Shown: in pieces, positions 46,079 to 58,732 of the stretch
Position numbering within the stretch: the first letter of the stretch is position 1
How the letters are laid out: every line of letters begins with the position of its first letter
Origin: Brachionus manjavacas
Lineage: Eukaryota; Rotifera; Eurotatoria; Ploima; Brachionidae
DNA length: 64,000 nt
Assembly: GCA_019054805.1 (NCBI GenBank)
Contig: JAHQIY010000001.1
Span: 2,308,501-2,372,500, forward strand
Direction of reading: 5' to 3'
Notes under the pieces: model-generated
What the model was told of the DNA's origin: nothing
Database searches by the model: none
The model's input: the letters and a program-made list of their open reading frames with translations, nothing else
Translations under genes and position numbers: made by a program

Positions 46079-49000
46079 TCATAAATAAAACATAAATGCT
46101 TCTATTTGCATGGGCTGAATAAAATGAAAAATAAAATCTTCCATGGTGACATTTTCATCTGGATCATTTTTTTTATTCAAAGACAAATATGTTGGTAACA
46201 GTCTAGAACCAAATGTTTTTACTTCCATAAATAAGTCCCGAAACTTAGCTCTGCTTAATCCTCTACAAGATTTTTGATAAAACTTGCTCAATTCCAGCGA
46301 ACCACCAGTTGAACAATCTTCAAAGGAAACTCTGTGCAGTATTAATCCAGCCTCATTTTTTCTCGGTTCTTGTTCACCACTTTCCATAGTTCTCAAATTA
46401 ACTAGTCTCAAATCACACGGAACACTCTGACTCACAAAGCTTCTTTTTTCCCTAATTGAATCAACTGAACTAACTAGTTTAATAATCGGATTCAATAAAT
46501 CATGAGACATTAAATTAAAAACCACTGACGGATGCTCCAAAGATGAGCTTGAGGGAATTTTTATTTTTTCAAAAAATGCTACAAATCTATTTGAAACAAT
46601 CACGTTGTCATTCATGGCCTGTTCCAAACCTCGGTGATCATCTTGATCTAATCTGCGGTCTAAAAATACTTGAATTGATCCTGGACTGAGAGTTCCGACA
46701 CCTAGAGGCTGAGCTGAAATCAAATTTAATCTAAAATTAGAGTCTTGGATAAATGCCCCACTCGGCATTGGATAAACGTTTCCTTGAATTGTGAGTTTAT
46801 CATACCTTTTTCTTTTTGTAAACTGAAAACCGTTCAAATCGGTGTAAATTTCCTCTTTGTTTTGAATTTCAGTCTGAATGTCCATGGCCAATTCGTAATT
46901 GTGACTCTGTCTTAAATCAACCACATTCCAAATGTTAAAAAAAGGAATTTTTAATTCCTTAAAATCGCTCAGTTCTGGATAGAATTCAACACAATGCAGA
47001 ACAATGGTCATATTTGCACACACTCTATTGCGCAACAAACCATCATGCTCCACTCTGATCCATTGCAATCCATTAGCGTCTAATTCAACTGCAGGTCGGT
47101 TCGGAGAGAACAAATAAGCTCCTCCATAAAAAGGTTTATAGTTTTTTAATTTAATTTCTGATTTCAAATTTAAACGAGGAGTGATTATTTTTTGTAAAAG
47201 TCCTGTTTTAGGTGAAAAAATAGCTTCACTATTTAAGCCAGCATGAATTTTAATCTGTTCACTATTAAGATTGATTTCTTCAAAATAAATTTTTACATTT
47301 AAATTTTTGATCAGTTCTTTTTGAGCTTGGAAATTTAGTCCATTTTTAGAAAAAAATGTAACTTTGGCAAAATTGTCAATTGGTGGTTCGGAATCAGCTC
47401 GTTTTTGAATTGTGAATGAAGTCATTGATAAAGGATTAATATCAACCATAAATAGCAATTCATATACTGAGCGATCAAAGTCTAAACTAAATGACAAGTC
47501 ATCTGGTGTTGGCAATTTATCAGCCAATTTGGTACTCAATCGATCACCATCTGTGTTCGGCCAGACCAAATTAAGCTGAATATTTTCAACTCTTGCTCCA
47601 TCACTTGTCAACACTTCTACACTCGGATCGTTTACTCTAAGGCCAACTACTTCAATTCTTCTATTTAAATTTGAATTGAACAAAATTATTTTTTTCTTTG
47701 GACTTTCTTTTGATAGATTGATAAAATTGTCGGATTTTGTTGTTGATGAATCATTCGGATTAGTTAATCGAATATCATCAATGTTAAAAACTGTATCATC
47801 CATTGAAGATTTGCTCATCAGCTTACTCGCTGAATATTCAATTATTTCTTTGCTATTTTTTAGAGCCAAATAAAGTCTTAAATAAAATAATAAAAAATAA
47901 ATTTTTTTTGGAATATTAATTTAATAATAAAAAATCAGGTGTAATAGGAATAAATATTCAATATGCCTTCGTGGTTCAAGGTTTTTGCGCAATTTTACTT
48001 AAAAAAAATTAAAGTTATTTTTTTCATATAGCAAGATTGATTATGTAGCAGAAAACTTTAAATATTTAACTGATTATGCAAAACAGATATGACTAAAAAG
48101 CGGAAATCCGCTTTTTTTGGGGACCAGCAGATTATTTAATAGAAATTTTTTTAGAATAAAAAAATTTATTGAATAAATAAAATAATTGTTTGGGTTTTTT
48201 TTGTAATTTTTTTGTAGAATATTTAAGCTTAACTTTAAAAAAAAAATTTAAACTGATTCACATTTTAGGCAATTCCAAATTAAACGACTCATGGTTATTT
48301 AAAATTTTCTATAACAAATTAAAACAAAAAATCGTGTGATTATTTTATGAAAATAAATTTAAAAAGAGATTAAACTCAGTTACAGAAACCTACAAAAAAA
48401 TTTGGAGCACAAATATTATCAGAATTTCTATTTTTAGTAAAAAAGCAAAAAGGTTGCTTTCAATTCCAGCATCTTCGGCTTTTATTGAACGATTTTAAAG
48501 CATTTACGGTGTTGTGAGTAGTAAAAAAAAACAGAACTTAAATTCTGTTTGTTAAACTCTTTTAAAAATAAATATCGATCTGATATAAAAGATTTTGTTT
48601 AATATTTTTTGTCAAAACTTCAACAATTTCTATTTTAAATAAATATGATTTTTTGAAAAATTTTATGAACTTTTCTTATTAATTAAATAATTAATTTGTT
48701 AAAATTATAATAACAGTTAATAAATTGAAATTTTTTAGAAAAACTTATTATCATTTATACTAAGTATATTAATTTTTTTATAAAAATAAAATTAGCTTAT
48801 TTTCAGCTTTAAGTATTTTAAGTATCTTGCATAAAAGATGCCGATAAAAGCTAAAATATCTCTTTTTGTAAATGAAAGTTTAGGATCTATTGCTTTCGGG
48901 TGACAATTGGTACAATTCAATATAAATTTATCATCGACAAGACAAAAATAATGAAAAATTATGACAGTTTAAGACTTGCCACTTCTCCGTTCTCAGTTAA

Positions 49001-52000
49001 ATCCATATCGTTCTTTATTCCGAATTTATGTCAATTTAAGTTTCTTATTCTTCTTCAGGTTTTTCATTACCTGATTATTCATCTGATTCAAAAAAGATAT
49101 TAGGTTGATTTGGTGCTTCCATTTTTTCTTCAAAATCATTATCATTAGAGACTTCTTGTTGGGCATCATCCGCATTTCTAAGAAGTTCAAGAGCTTGTAA
49201 GATAGCTTTCATCGAGATTTGGTTCAAAAGTTATTATTTATTATAGGAATTATTGAAATGTAGTAAAGTTTGGAATTAAAAGCAAATTCAGCCATTTCTT
49301 TACTTTATTTTACCAATAGTAATAAAATATTTTTGGAGGGTCCAAAAACCCTCTTCAGGTTTAACTAATACTTTTTTTTTTGCATGAAAATAAAATTATT
49401 TATTAATTATAACATTTTTTTGGTTTTAATTTTGATGGAAAAAAATCGTAAATGATTGAATTTATTGAGCATTAAGGAAAATAAGTATTAAAAAGGGTCG
49501 AAAAACCCCTCCGGTTTTTGAGTGTTAATAAAGGACTTAAAGCCAAAAATTTTTTAAACTAGTTTAACTTTTTTTTCGAAAACAATCTGGTAGCAAAACA
49601 AAGTCGGCAATTGTTGATAAAATTTTTGAGTTTCAGAGATATTACAGAGAAGTCATTTGAGAAACGTCAAAAACATATTAAGGGGTTGAAAAAAGCTTGT
49701 TTGTTTAATGAACAATTTTTGACTTTGTTTCGCTACCAGATTTTTTATTAAATATTTTGGCAAAGAAGCCAATTTTATATTTTTCTTGACAAAATTAACT
49801 TTGATAAATAAACTACATGCAAGTTTTATAAATCTATAAATTAAGGTCGTAATCAATTATAAACCCTAATAAAGAAATTTCCTTAGCTACAAGTTTGTCT
49901 TCTCCACCAATTTTTATGTTATCTTTCAAAAAGTCTTTGATCATTTTTATCTATTTTATTTAAATTACATCATTCATTTAATATTTTAGCTGTAAATTTT
50001 AAAGTTATCAAAACCGTTTCAAAGTTTTTATCAGTGGTACTTATTGTTGGAACATCTGCAATCATTTTATTGTTCAAGTTATTAAATAAAAATGGTAAAT
50101 CATTGACAAAAATAAGAAAAAGCAATGGACCTAAAACAGATCACTGTGGTACACCTAGTTTTAATTTTTCAAGTTTAGACATTTCACAACAAATTTTACT
50201 ATCTGAGATCTATTTTCAAAAAAGTTTGAATGAAGGCCTAAACAAGTATTGTAAAAACCTTAGTGAAATGGTTTTAAAAGAAACAAATTTGAGTCTATAA
50301 CATAACAAAAAATAACAAATTCATTTATTTTTTATTTTAATTTTTTTATTTTAAATTTTTTTTATTTTAAATTTTTTTTTATTTTTTTTTATTTTTAACC
50401 TGAACGAGTCATAACTTGATAAAGCTTACAAATAATTAAAAAAACTTTGATCAAAAATCGTCATAAAATAAAAAATTAAATAAATTTTAACAATAATTAA
50501 ATAAACTTTTAGAAAGATAAATAATTAAAAAAAAACTTACTTTTTGGCATAGTCCAAAACAACATAAGTCTTAGAAGTTCCAGTAATACCATCATGATGC
50601 TGAAAAATAGCCAAATTTTGTCTAGCAACAATTAATTTTTTAAAAAGAAAATTAATTTTAGTGTGCTTGGTATCGCCGATTAAATTGTTAAGAGAAAATA
50701 AAATTTCGGCCGATCTCAAGTAGAATTCTACAAGTCGATCTAGTCTTTTATAAAATGGTCGAGACGTAAAGTAACCACTCCAGTAGTTGCTTGGCGAGTC
50801 AGCGTAGGTAAAAAAATCACCTTTAAAACTAGGCATATTTATTTTAAATTTTTTATTGTTTTTCAACAAAGCTTCAAAATATTCGCGCAGAGTACCGAAT
50901 TTAATATAGGCTTTGAACTCTTCTTTTGAATTAACATACTCAATTATTTTTTCATAGTTCTCAAATTGAACTTGGGCATGGATCAGCTTAGAGTATGTAA
51001 AATCGTCGCCTAAAGGCACAAAAACTACATTATGGTTATCTTTGTTGCCATAAAGTTGACTTTTTTTCCTGTACTGGTCTAGCAATAGTTCAGCTTGCTG
51101 GTGAATGTTGGATTTAGTCACAAGTCTTGGCTGAGGACCCGGGCACCTAATACCCCTGGGTATTCTCATGAAATCAAACTGGCAGCAAACATAAGAGTCG
51201 GGTCCACATGTCGAGGGCACATCATAATGACCATATGGCATCACGTGACATAGAATCGATGTATCTTTGCCTTTCACACTAGACCAACTTTGTTTCCAAA
51301 TAAACTCGAATCTTTGATTTTCAGCAAGGTACCTTTTTAAATGGTAATGGACTCGTTGTATTAGCATGCTGTCAAAACCCATCTGCTTGAGCAAATAGGC
51401 CATGGTTGGCGAGTATCCAAATGGATCTATTGACCAGCCGTAGCTTGGTCTGATCGAAGGGTCTATGTTGTTTCTGAGCCATTCGTGGCCTTCGATCATT
51501 TGTTCGATCATGGCGTAGTAGTGGGAATTGGCCTCGTCGGTCATCACCCATCCCCCAGTGACTATTTCCAACTGCTGGGTATCCAAGATCAATCTCTTCA
51601 TTTTACTCCTCATTTCTTCACTGGCCCTTGACCACCAAAGCGATAAATAGCTTATCTCCGCCCAAATGAAGCGTCGAGTGGGTTTTTCACTTAGTGAATT
51701 GACCACCGTGTCGAGAATACTGTTGGTCAAGTTGTAAAAATACTGCTCAAAAGTCATCAACCATCCTGGATCATTGTGCGAATGCGGGACAATGATCACA
51801 TTTAGTTTTTTCTCTGAAGTCCATTCGCTAGAGCTGTATGATTTGGATACAACAGAATCAGAGTTAAATGGAAGTGTTCTAATCATTTCAGACACCTAAT
51901 TTTTATTTTTATTTAAATTTAGTAGAATATTTTTACAACCTACATTAAAATCAGAAGAAACTTTTTGCTCTCTAAACCAACTGCATTGTTTAGAGTATAT

Positions 52001-52228
52001 TCGGTTTTTGAGGGAATTTTTTTCTTTTAAAAATTTGTCACTATCATTCTAAAAAATTAAAATAAAAAAAAAAATTAATTTAAATTATAAAACTATTACT
52101 TGACTGTTTTCAAGTGAGTTTAACAGAAAATAGAGAATTAAAAAACTCTGCGCCATAAACAAAACACTGTATTTTTTGTTTAGATATATAATCCGAAATA
52201 TTCGGTTGAAATACCGAAATTTTGGCAT
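46079..52228 (-). CDS. MAN2A1: Golgi alpha-mannosidase II (GH38)
   Basis: Four exons on the minus strand: 52228-52100, 52048-51944, 51895-50541, 47876-46079, giving 1128 residues (the human enzyme has 1144). It trims two mannoses from GlcNAcMan5GlcNAc2 N-glycans in the Golgi. Seen: a short basic cytoplasmic tail then a signal anchor (SVLFMAQSFLILYFLL), a stem, the GH38 catalytic domain (about residues 108-440) with VPHSHNDPGWL, nucleophile region GWSIDPFGYSP, ADSPSNYWSGYFTSR and HHDGITGTS, then the C-terminal beta domains in the last exon (RVCANMTIVLHC; YPMPSGAFIQD; LGVGTLSPGSIQVFLDRRL). Introns one and two are 51 and 48 bp; intron three is 2664 bp and carries retrotransposon debris. Frames join exactly (AKK/LYLALKNS). 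Intact. Confidence 0.93.
48810..49212 (-). pseudogene. Possible transposase remnant (piggyBac-like) in mannosidase intron
   Basis: Two minus-strand pieces: a 45-codon acidic frame (49212-49075; MKAILQALELLRNADDAQQE) and, across a break, FILNCTNCHPK with LSFTKRDILAFIGIFYARYL. The last resembles the 'keI.aFiGi.~~~Gl' helix at the start of piggyBac-type transposase domains. Weak evidence. Confidence 0.25.
49500..50230 (-). mobile_element. LINE reverse transcriptase fragment in mannosidase intron
   Basis: The minus strand reads LGVPQ-stop-SVLGPLLFLIFVNDLPF, then TDKNFETVLITLKFTAKILNE and, after frameshifts, LLGFIIDYDLN. These are reverse transcriptase motifs B to D; the FADD box has decayed to ADVP. 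It lies in intron three, same strand as the host gene. Plus-strand frame 50034-50300 is its shadow. Confidence 0.7.
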
Positions 52229-52927
52229 GATTACCTGAAAAATATTAAATTTTAAAAAACTAATAAAATATGATCAAACAATTTTTTAAGGTATAAACCT
52301 GATAAAATCAAGTCATGACTACGGTTAAAAACTGCTTTTAAGACTTTATTTAATAAAAGAATTTTAATTTAAATCAAAAATGAAGAGGTTTAAAAAAATG
52401 CTTTTATTTATTTAATTTATTCATTAAGATTCATTATGATTTATTTTTAAATTAAAAAAATCTTTTTTTTTATTTTTTTTTTTAAAGAACTAAAATGCGA
52501 AAGTTTTTCTTGACAGAGAATAATTGATATTCTCAATAGGTTAGATCAATTCGAAATGTTTAAATAACCTCTTAATTTTTTAATTCAGGTTATAAAGAAT
52601 AAAATTTGATATGTAGAAAAATATTTAATCTTTGATAGTTTATGAGATTTAATTTTAAAATTAGGACTTGCTGTAATTAGGCTGATTTCTAATTTTTAAA
52701 ATTCGAAAGAGATTCTGAAGTCTAGTTTTTATGAATGAAAAAATATAGGGCTTTTTCATCAAAATTTAATATTAAATATTAATATTTATTTTTCAACAAT
52801 TCAAATTCTAAATGAATTTTATTCTTTAGTATTTCTTTTCAACATCTGTTTAAATTTTAAAATAAAAATATAAAACAGTCCATAAGAAAATGATCATGTT
52901 GATGTTTTTTTGATTCTTTATTATCTA

Positions 52928-53182
52928 TTTATTTGTTTTATCTGTGCCGAGCTAAAACTCCTTCAGATTAAAGAAAAAAAATAAAATAAAAATGTAAAGA
53001 AAAAATAAAAGAAAAATTAAAATAAGTTAAAATATTATAAAAAGACAATTAAAAATTGATAAATTGTAAGAGGTGGCATGTGCAAAGAACTTAAGTATTG
53101 AACAGTTCAGGAAAGAAAGAAGAAATAGTAAGATAGCAATTACACAATGGAGTCGGGTATTCAACATACCTTGATTTTTGAG
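52928..53182 (-). mobile_element. 5'-truncated copy of the 43-kb LINE
   Basis: The tail CTGAAGGAGTTTTAGCTCGG, the GTGGCATGTGC stretch and the coding end (AGCAATTACACAATGGAGTC) align with 42825-43110. Only about 250 bases of the 3' end are present, as expected from incomplete reverse transcription. Confidence 0.8.
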
Positions 53183-54540
53183 AAAACAAAAAATTAAATA
53201 CCCTAAACCCTAAATGAGTTTCTATAAAAGTCTATTAAAGAAAAGAGAATTTACCTTTTAATTATAAAAAGGTTTGAAATTAATTTGCAAAGGTGTCATA
53301 ATAATTAATTTAGTTTGTTTTAAAAAAAGAACAGTTTTTTGAAAGTAATTCTGGCAATCAATTTTTAATTACGACCCTTGAATTTATTTTTTTTATTTTT
53401 TTTTTTTTATACCAATTAAATTTTTTCAAAATATTTAAAAATGAGTGAAAATCTTTCAATTTTAAAATTTATAATATTTCAATATTACACGAATTATCGT
53501 TAAATTTTGACATTTAAAAAATTAAAAACTTTTTTTAACTGAAATTTAAAAATCATTTCAGTAAATTCAAGTATTAATTTGTTTTGTAATAAAATTTTTT
53601 CCTTTTAAAAAAAAAGATTAATTTATTATGGAAAGATTCTAAATATAATCTTCCGATGCTTTTTTGTTATTTTTTTGAAAGCACGTAAATTATTTCATTT
53701 GTGATTTTACCTCAATTTACGTGCACCGTACACCCTTACTTATTTTTCAGAATTTATTTCTATGCACTTGACTATAAAAAATAGTCGTCATCGTCATATT
53801 TTATTATATATCAACCAACTCTAGAATAAAATAGGTTTTGATTTTTTTTAAGTTTTGTAGCTTATTTATTTTTATTATGATATATGGTTGATGATGATTC
53901 CTATTTCACCTTTTCGCAATATACAATAGGAATCAATGGTTCGTTTTATTCAAGTGAGATATCCTCCAGATGTTAGATACTACAAAAAAGATCAATTTGA
54001 GAAAAAAAATCCCAGTGCGGATAGCAGCGTCTCCTAAAAGCTTCTCAAAAATCTTCTTCAGGAAAAGTGGACTCGCAATTAACCAAATAATTTTTTCAAA
54101 GTAGAACCGTCGCCCCATCTTCCCCACCCATGGATTAGAACTGGTCCACTTTTAAAAACTTCTAGTGTACAGCAACCATTTGAAATATTATCTTTAATGC
54201 ATAGAGACAACTCATTGGTAAGAATAATCATTAGAGATCGGAAGAAGAATTTTATTTATTCACCGGATCCGGTGTCTCAGAATCCGGGATAATTTAAAAT
54301 TTACTGCAGCTGGACAGCGATTTGTGTGGGATTCTCGTGACGTCGAAGAAGAGGCCCGTATCGGCACAGACAAAGGTCTTCAAGCACTATCGGAATCGCA
54401 AGATTGGTTGCGGATAGTACTTTTAGGTCAGCTCCACTTTTATTCATCAAATCCAGAAAGGTTGCTAGTTATCAATTGGTAGCCGTTGGTGACTGCCGAA
54501 ATTAATTTAGTAAAAAAAAATTAGCTTTATTCAAATATAA
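53183..54540. other. Unresolved intergenic stretch
   Basis: AT-rich up to 53.9 kb. The part at 53930-54480 is less AT-rich and probably an old transposon; translations in both directions (for example minus-strand 54127-53933) are broken and match nothing I recognise. Confidence 0.4.
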
Positions 54541-54820
54541 TTTATTTAATAAATTAGTCAAAAACATAAATCCCCTTTTCATTTTCTCTCAATTAGCTCA
54601 GCTTCTTATTAGAAAGCAACTTCTTATTGTGCACGCGGGCCGTTGGTGACTTGCTTATATGAGATGTTGGTAATTTAATGTAATGTTTGTTTCGCTAAAT
54701 AACATCTTTCCAGGGTATTTTTTTTTTTTAATTTTGAATTCCCTTGTGGATACAAATTTCAACATTAATATATCGACGAAGAAAAAAGGTCCGTAAAGAA
54801 CCTTTAATTGAAATTAGTGT
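54541..54820 (+). repeat. Repeat copy 1 (empty site)
   Basis: About 280 bp that recur as 55440-55608 joined to 57998-58068. Shared stretches: TAATAAATTAGTCAAAAACA, AGCAACTTCTTATTGTG, CTTGTGGATACAAATTT and AAAAGGTCCGTAA. Because this copy is uninterrupted it marks the empty site of the pogo-like insertion in copy 2. Confidence 0.8.
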
Positions 54821-54866
54821 TGGGATCCGTACTATTTGGCGGACGGTTACTAAATTTTTTATTATT

Positions 54867-54903
<37 letters not shown>

Positions 54904-54931
54904 AAACCATTTTTAAAACAAATCAAAACCA

Positions 54932-55440
54932 TATGTTGAAAAACGTGAAGCACTCAAACGGCCAACTCTTGAAGATATACGCTCATGAGGTGATCTTATC
55001 CAGCTTCACAAGATCCAACACCGTCTTGATCGAGTTGAGCTAATAAATGGCTGTCAACCTCTTGCTTCAAATGCTCTAGACTGTCCAGCAGGTCGTACCA
55101 GACGTGGAAAATTAAAATTGGAAAGGGAGCCTATAAAAAACTGTTACGCCAGGTATCATTTTTTTACCTATCGAACTGCCGGGTATTGGAATTTACTTGA
55201 TGATGCAACAAGAAAAATAACCGATACAAAAACATTTAAAAAAAGAATAGATAAATTGCTCAATTTAAACTGATAGTTATCTATATTATCATTATTTATA
55301 CAAATCCAAAAAGAAAATCAATCTATAAACCCGTCAAACAACAGCGCCACAGGCTGTCATAGCAGAGCGTTTACTAACACTACTGCTTGGGATACAACCA
55401 TCCCTACAGCTCATATTCTACTACTACTACTACTAATATT
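54932..55440 (+). mobile_element. LINE 3' end with (CTA) tail
   Basis: A nearly open frame at 54932-55273 (one internal TGA) encodes the C-terminal part of a CR1/jockey-like LINE: YVEKREALKRPTLEDIRS, GDLIQLHKI, FFTYRTAGYWNLLDDATRK, FKKRIDKLLNLN. A 3' UTR and CTACTACTACTACTACTAAT tail follow. A run of about 34 A lies upstream at 54868. Confidence 0.75.
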
Positions 55441-56189
55441 ATTTATTTAATAAATTAGTCAAAAACAGATATCCTCTTTTAAATTAGCTCAGCTTCTTAT
55501 TAGAAAGCAACTTCTTATTGTGTACGCGGGTCGTTGCTTACTTGCTTATAAGAGATTTATTTTGCTACATAACGTCTTCTCCTGGGTTTTATTTTTGAAA
55601 TTTTGATACAACCCGATATAACGAACTAATAAAAAAACCGAGTAATACTTTTCTTAAGAAAAAACCTTTATAAAATGAATTTAAAAAAAATGAAAACCGT
55701 TAATAAAAACCTTGATAATAAAAAAATAGTAAATAAATGCTTGACAATTACTTATTATTGTTTATCTAAAAATTTTTATTGATAAAAATGAATGAAAAAC
55801 AAGCTTGCAAGCATTTTAGAACATTACGAAAATAACTTACCCGGTCCAGAAAAAAAGCGTTTAAAATGGTAAAGTTACGACGATGTTGATCAGGCGGTGT
55901 AGTATTGGTTCGATCAAGCTCAAAAATACAATAATATCAAAATTAGTAGCATCAAAATTCAATTACAAGCATTGAAATTTGCAACAAGGTCATCGTGACT
56001 TTAAGGCAAGTAACGGGTGGCTTTGTAATTTAAAACAGAGGAATGGTATTACAACGAAAACTGTCAATGGTGAAGCTGAACTTGTAGATCAAACGAGCGT
56101 TCAAAACTGGATTAATAACGTTCTTCCAGATTTAATCAAAGATTATTCGATCGATGACATTTTTAACTGCGACAAAACTGCTCTCTTTC

Positions 56190-56371
56190 ATAGAGCTATT
56201 TTTCGATATCATCTATATTTGGTCTTTATTAGTGAAAATAAACTAAATGAACTAGACATAAGACAAAATTTATTAATTAAAAGAGCACTGGGAATTAAGA
56301 AATTTTCCAGATTTAGAGCTCTGTTAGAAAGCTTACACTTAGAGATGGTTGAACAACTTTACAACATTTAC
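56190..56371 (+). mobile_element. LINE fragment inside the transposase frame
   Basis: Codons after FHRAIF read ELDIRQNLLIKRALGIKKFS followed by RALLESLHLEMVEQLYNIYF, typical of the end of a LINE reverse transcriptase and not of a pogo transposase. The frame stays open across the junction, so the 143-codon open frame at 55979-56410 is a chance chimera. Confidence 0.55.
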
Positions 56372-56995
56372 TTTACCAAAATTTACGTAAATTTCGGTAA
56401 ATTTTTGTAGAAATAGGCGAAAAATGGTAAAAAATCAACAAAAGCTGCTGTTCGTAAAAATTGAAAGAAATGGTGACTGGTCAAATTATTAAATTCTGAT
56501 TATATATCTTTTTTTTGTACAGCTCTATGTAAATGTTTTTTGATAGTTTCTGGATTTAATAAAATAATTTAATATGCTCGTACTTAAATATTTAAATATT
56601 AATTTTCATAGTTTGTTTAAAAAAAATTGAATGTAATAATAAAAAATCCATTTTTCTTTTGCTGTTGATATTTTACCATTTTTGGCCTATTTCTACAAAA
56701 ATTTACCGAAATTTACGTAAATTTTGGTAAAAAAATTCAATCAAATTTTAATTTTTTTCCTTTTTTTAAAAAATCAAAAAAAAATTTTTTTCATGAAAAT
56801 CGGTTTTTCGAAAATTTTGGTATTTTTTTATCACTGAATTTAACAATAATTATCGGTAATTTACGATAATTATCGTTATTTTACGAAAAATACCCTTTTT
56901 TAGATTAACATATTTACGGTAAATATGGTAAAATATCGTGAATTTACCATAATTTACGTAAAATATGGTGAATTGAAAGTATCGTAGCAGCACTG
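56372..56995. mobile_element. Tc1-like MITE with palindromic ends, left end lost
   Basis: The right end GTATCGTAGCAGCACTG followed by TA matches the complete copy at 62034-62905. The body carries the same nested GGTAAATTTACGTAAA-type palindromes. The outer left terminal repeat is missing, probably lost with the LINE junction. Confidence 0.7.
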
Positions 56996-58069
56996 TATAA
57001 AAAGTTTGATCAGAAAATACCTCCTTTTGAAAACAACTAAATAATGTGGAGAAAAAAACTCATATTGATGTAATGGACAATAGTTTGAAGACTTCTTTAG
57101 CATAATCGATCATTTATTTATCGAAAAAAAATCGTGTTCAAGTTGATTCAATTAAATTTATTGTGGTCAGATCAAATTAAATATGGAATTAAACTTAGCT
57201 TACTTTAAACTTTATGATTCATTAAATTATCTTTTAAAGATAGATTTTTATAAATAATTGTGTTTCTCTTATATATTTTTCTACTAACTCTTTTCGTATA
57301 GTATCGAATTAAATTTCTTAACTTGATAATTATTCAATCTAAAATATTCATTTAAGAGTAAGTATTGTACTCTTTTCTTTTTTTTCTTTTTTTTATATTT
57401 TTTATATAAATACTTAAATTTGACCATGGGACTTAGACTCAAGCTTAAATAAATAAAAATGAATAAATAAATAGAGCTTTTTAAGAAATTGCATCCTTTG
57501 AAAAGAAACTCGATTTCGATAATTCGCCTATGTGTCAATCGATATAAACTTGGCTGCGCGCGGAATGCTCTCAGAGACAGAAATCGTCGATACAATAGCA
57601 ACAAACAATCCAGTAGAGCAAGACAGTGATACATCGAAGAGCAACATGATGCAAATAAACAAGTGATAAACTCAAAAGAACCGATGCCAATCAATAGAAT
57701 AAATGAACTGAAATAATTTTTTTTAACCAAAAAAGATGATAATTTTAATGTAATTAATTTATTTTTTAATATTGAAAATTTTATAATTGAAAGTAGCTTT
57801 ACCAAACAACCATCTATTACCTATATTTTTCAAAAAAATTAACTTTTTGTTTTTTTCGCATTTTTATTTTAGTTTTTTTTAATCAATAAAATTTGGTTTA
57901 AAATTTTTTTTTTTCCTTATCATTTTATACGGCAATTTCGATATAACGAATTATTTAATTTTCCGCCCAAGTATTTCGTTAAACCGAGGATTGACTGTAT
58001 TTCCTTGTGGATACAAATTTTAAAATAAATATATCGATGAAGAAAAAGGTCCGTAAGGAACCTTTATTT

Positions 58070-58732
58070 TCAATCAATGTCTGGAATATGTTCTTTCTGA
58101 TTCATCGAGAACTATTTATTGCTTAGAAGCTTGTCATCACGTTTTCAACAAGAGAGTAGCAATTTCTCATCCTCAAAAACCAGTTTTTGTTCAGCACTTA
58201 GTTGAAGTATAATGAGATCTTAATCACATTGATAATTGCGGTCAAAATACTAAACGAAATACAACGATTTCGATACCATTCAATATCTTAAAAGCATAGG
58301 CAACTATTTCGATTTTATTCATAATTATAAACTGTCTTTTAAAGAAAATTAATATTTTCATACAAATTTAATTATTTTTACTATTAATTTTTTTTATATT
58401 GACCAAGAAAATTTTTATCATACTATAACTTTTTTTATTAATAAGTAATTATTAAATTAAATTTCAAAAACTAATTATTTGATTTTAAAATGTCGGAAGT
58501 GACTTAGAAAGAAGCAATTGGAATATTATTTTTAATATTAATATTTGAAGAAATGACCCGTTCAAGCCTATTGTTTTTTTAGCCATATCCCGTTATTACT
58601 TCAAATTCTTCTAAATAAAAAGTCAAATTTCAAAATTTATTCATCCATTAAAATAAAAAAATTCACCAAATTCTGAAAACAACTGATAAAATTAAAACTA
58701 AAATTAACTGTAAGTTTAATCACTAAATTAAC
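58070..58732. other. Intergenic, nothing recognised
   Basis: A less AT-rich block at 58075-58270 is probably an old repeat; no frame is supported. The rest is the 3' flank of the alanyl-tRNA synthetase gene. Confidence 0.4.

Larger units (their letters stand above)
55609..57997 (+). mobile_element. Pogo/Tigger-like DNA transposon, inactive
   Basis: The element is bordered by TA on both sides (55607-55608 and 57998-57999). Ends: CAACCCGATATAACGAACTA on the left and, reversed, CAGTCAATCCTCGGTTTAAC on the right; they align imperfectly. Coding remnants read DVDQAV-stop-YWFDQAQKYNN, then FKASNGWLCNLKQRNGI (CENP-B/Tc5-type DNA-binding helix-turn-helix), NWINNVLPDL, DIFNCDKTALFHRAI (start of the DDE domain, with DKT in place of the usual DET), and near the end MLSETEIVDTIATNNPVEQD. 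The middle of the DDE domain is replaced by a LINE piece and a MITE. Stops and insertions make it dead. Confidence 0.75.

Noticed and set aside
48096..48122. Perfect AAAAAGCGGA/TCCGCTTTTT hairpin resembling a bacterial terminator
   Set aside because: It lies within an intron of a eukaryotic gene, so a rho-independent terminator makes no sense; kept as chance palindrome or small repeat.
53930..54480. Possible coding block with GGATCCGGTGTCTC and neighbouring frames
   Set aside because: Translations on both strands are broken and match no family I can name.
57284..57805. 173-codon minus-strand frame with hydrophobic segments
   Set aside because: It is the antisense of the pogo transposase C-terminal remnant (MLSETEIVD..) and ends in poly-lysine simple repeats.
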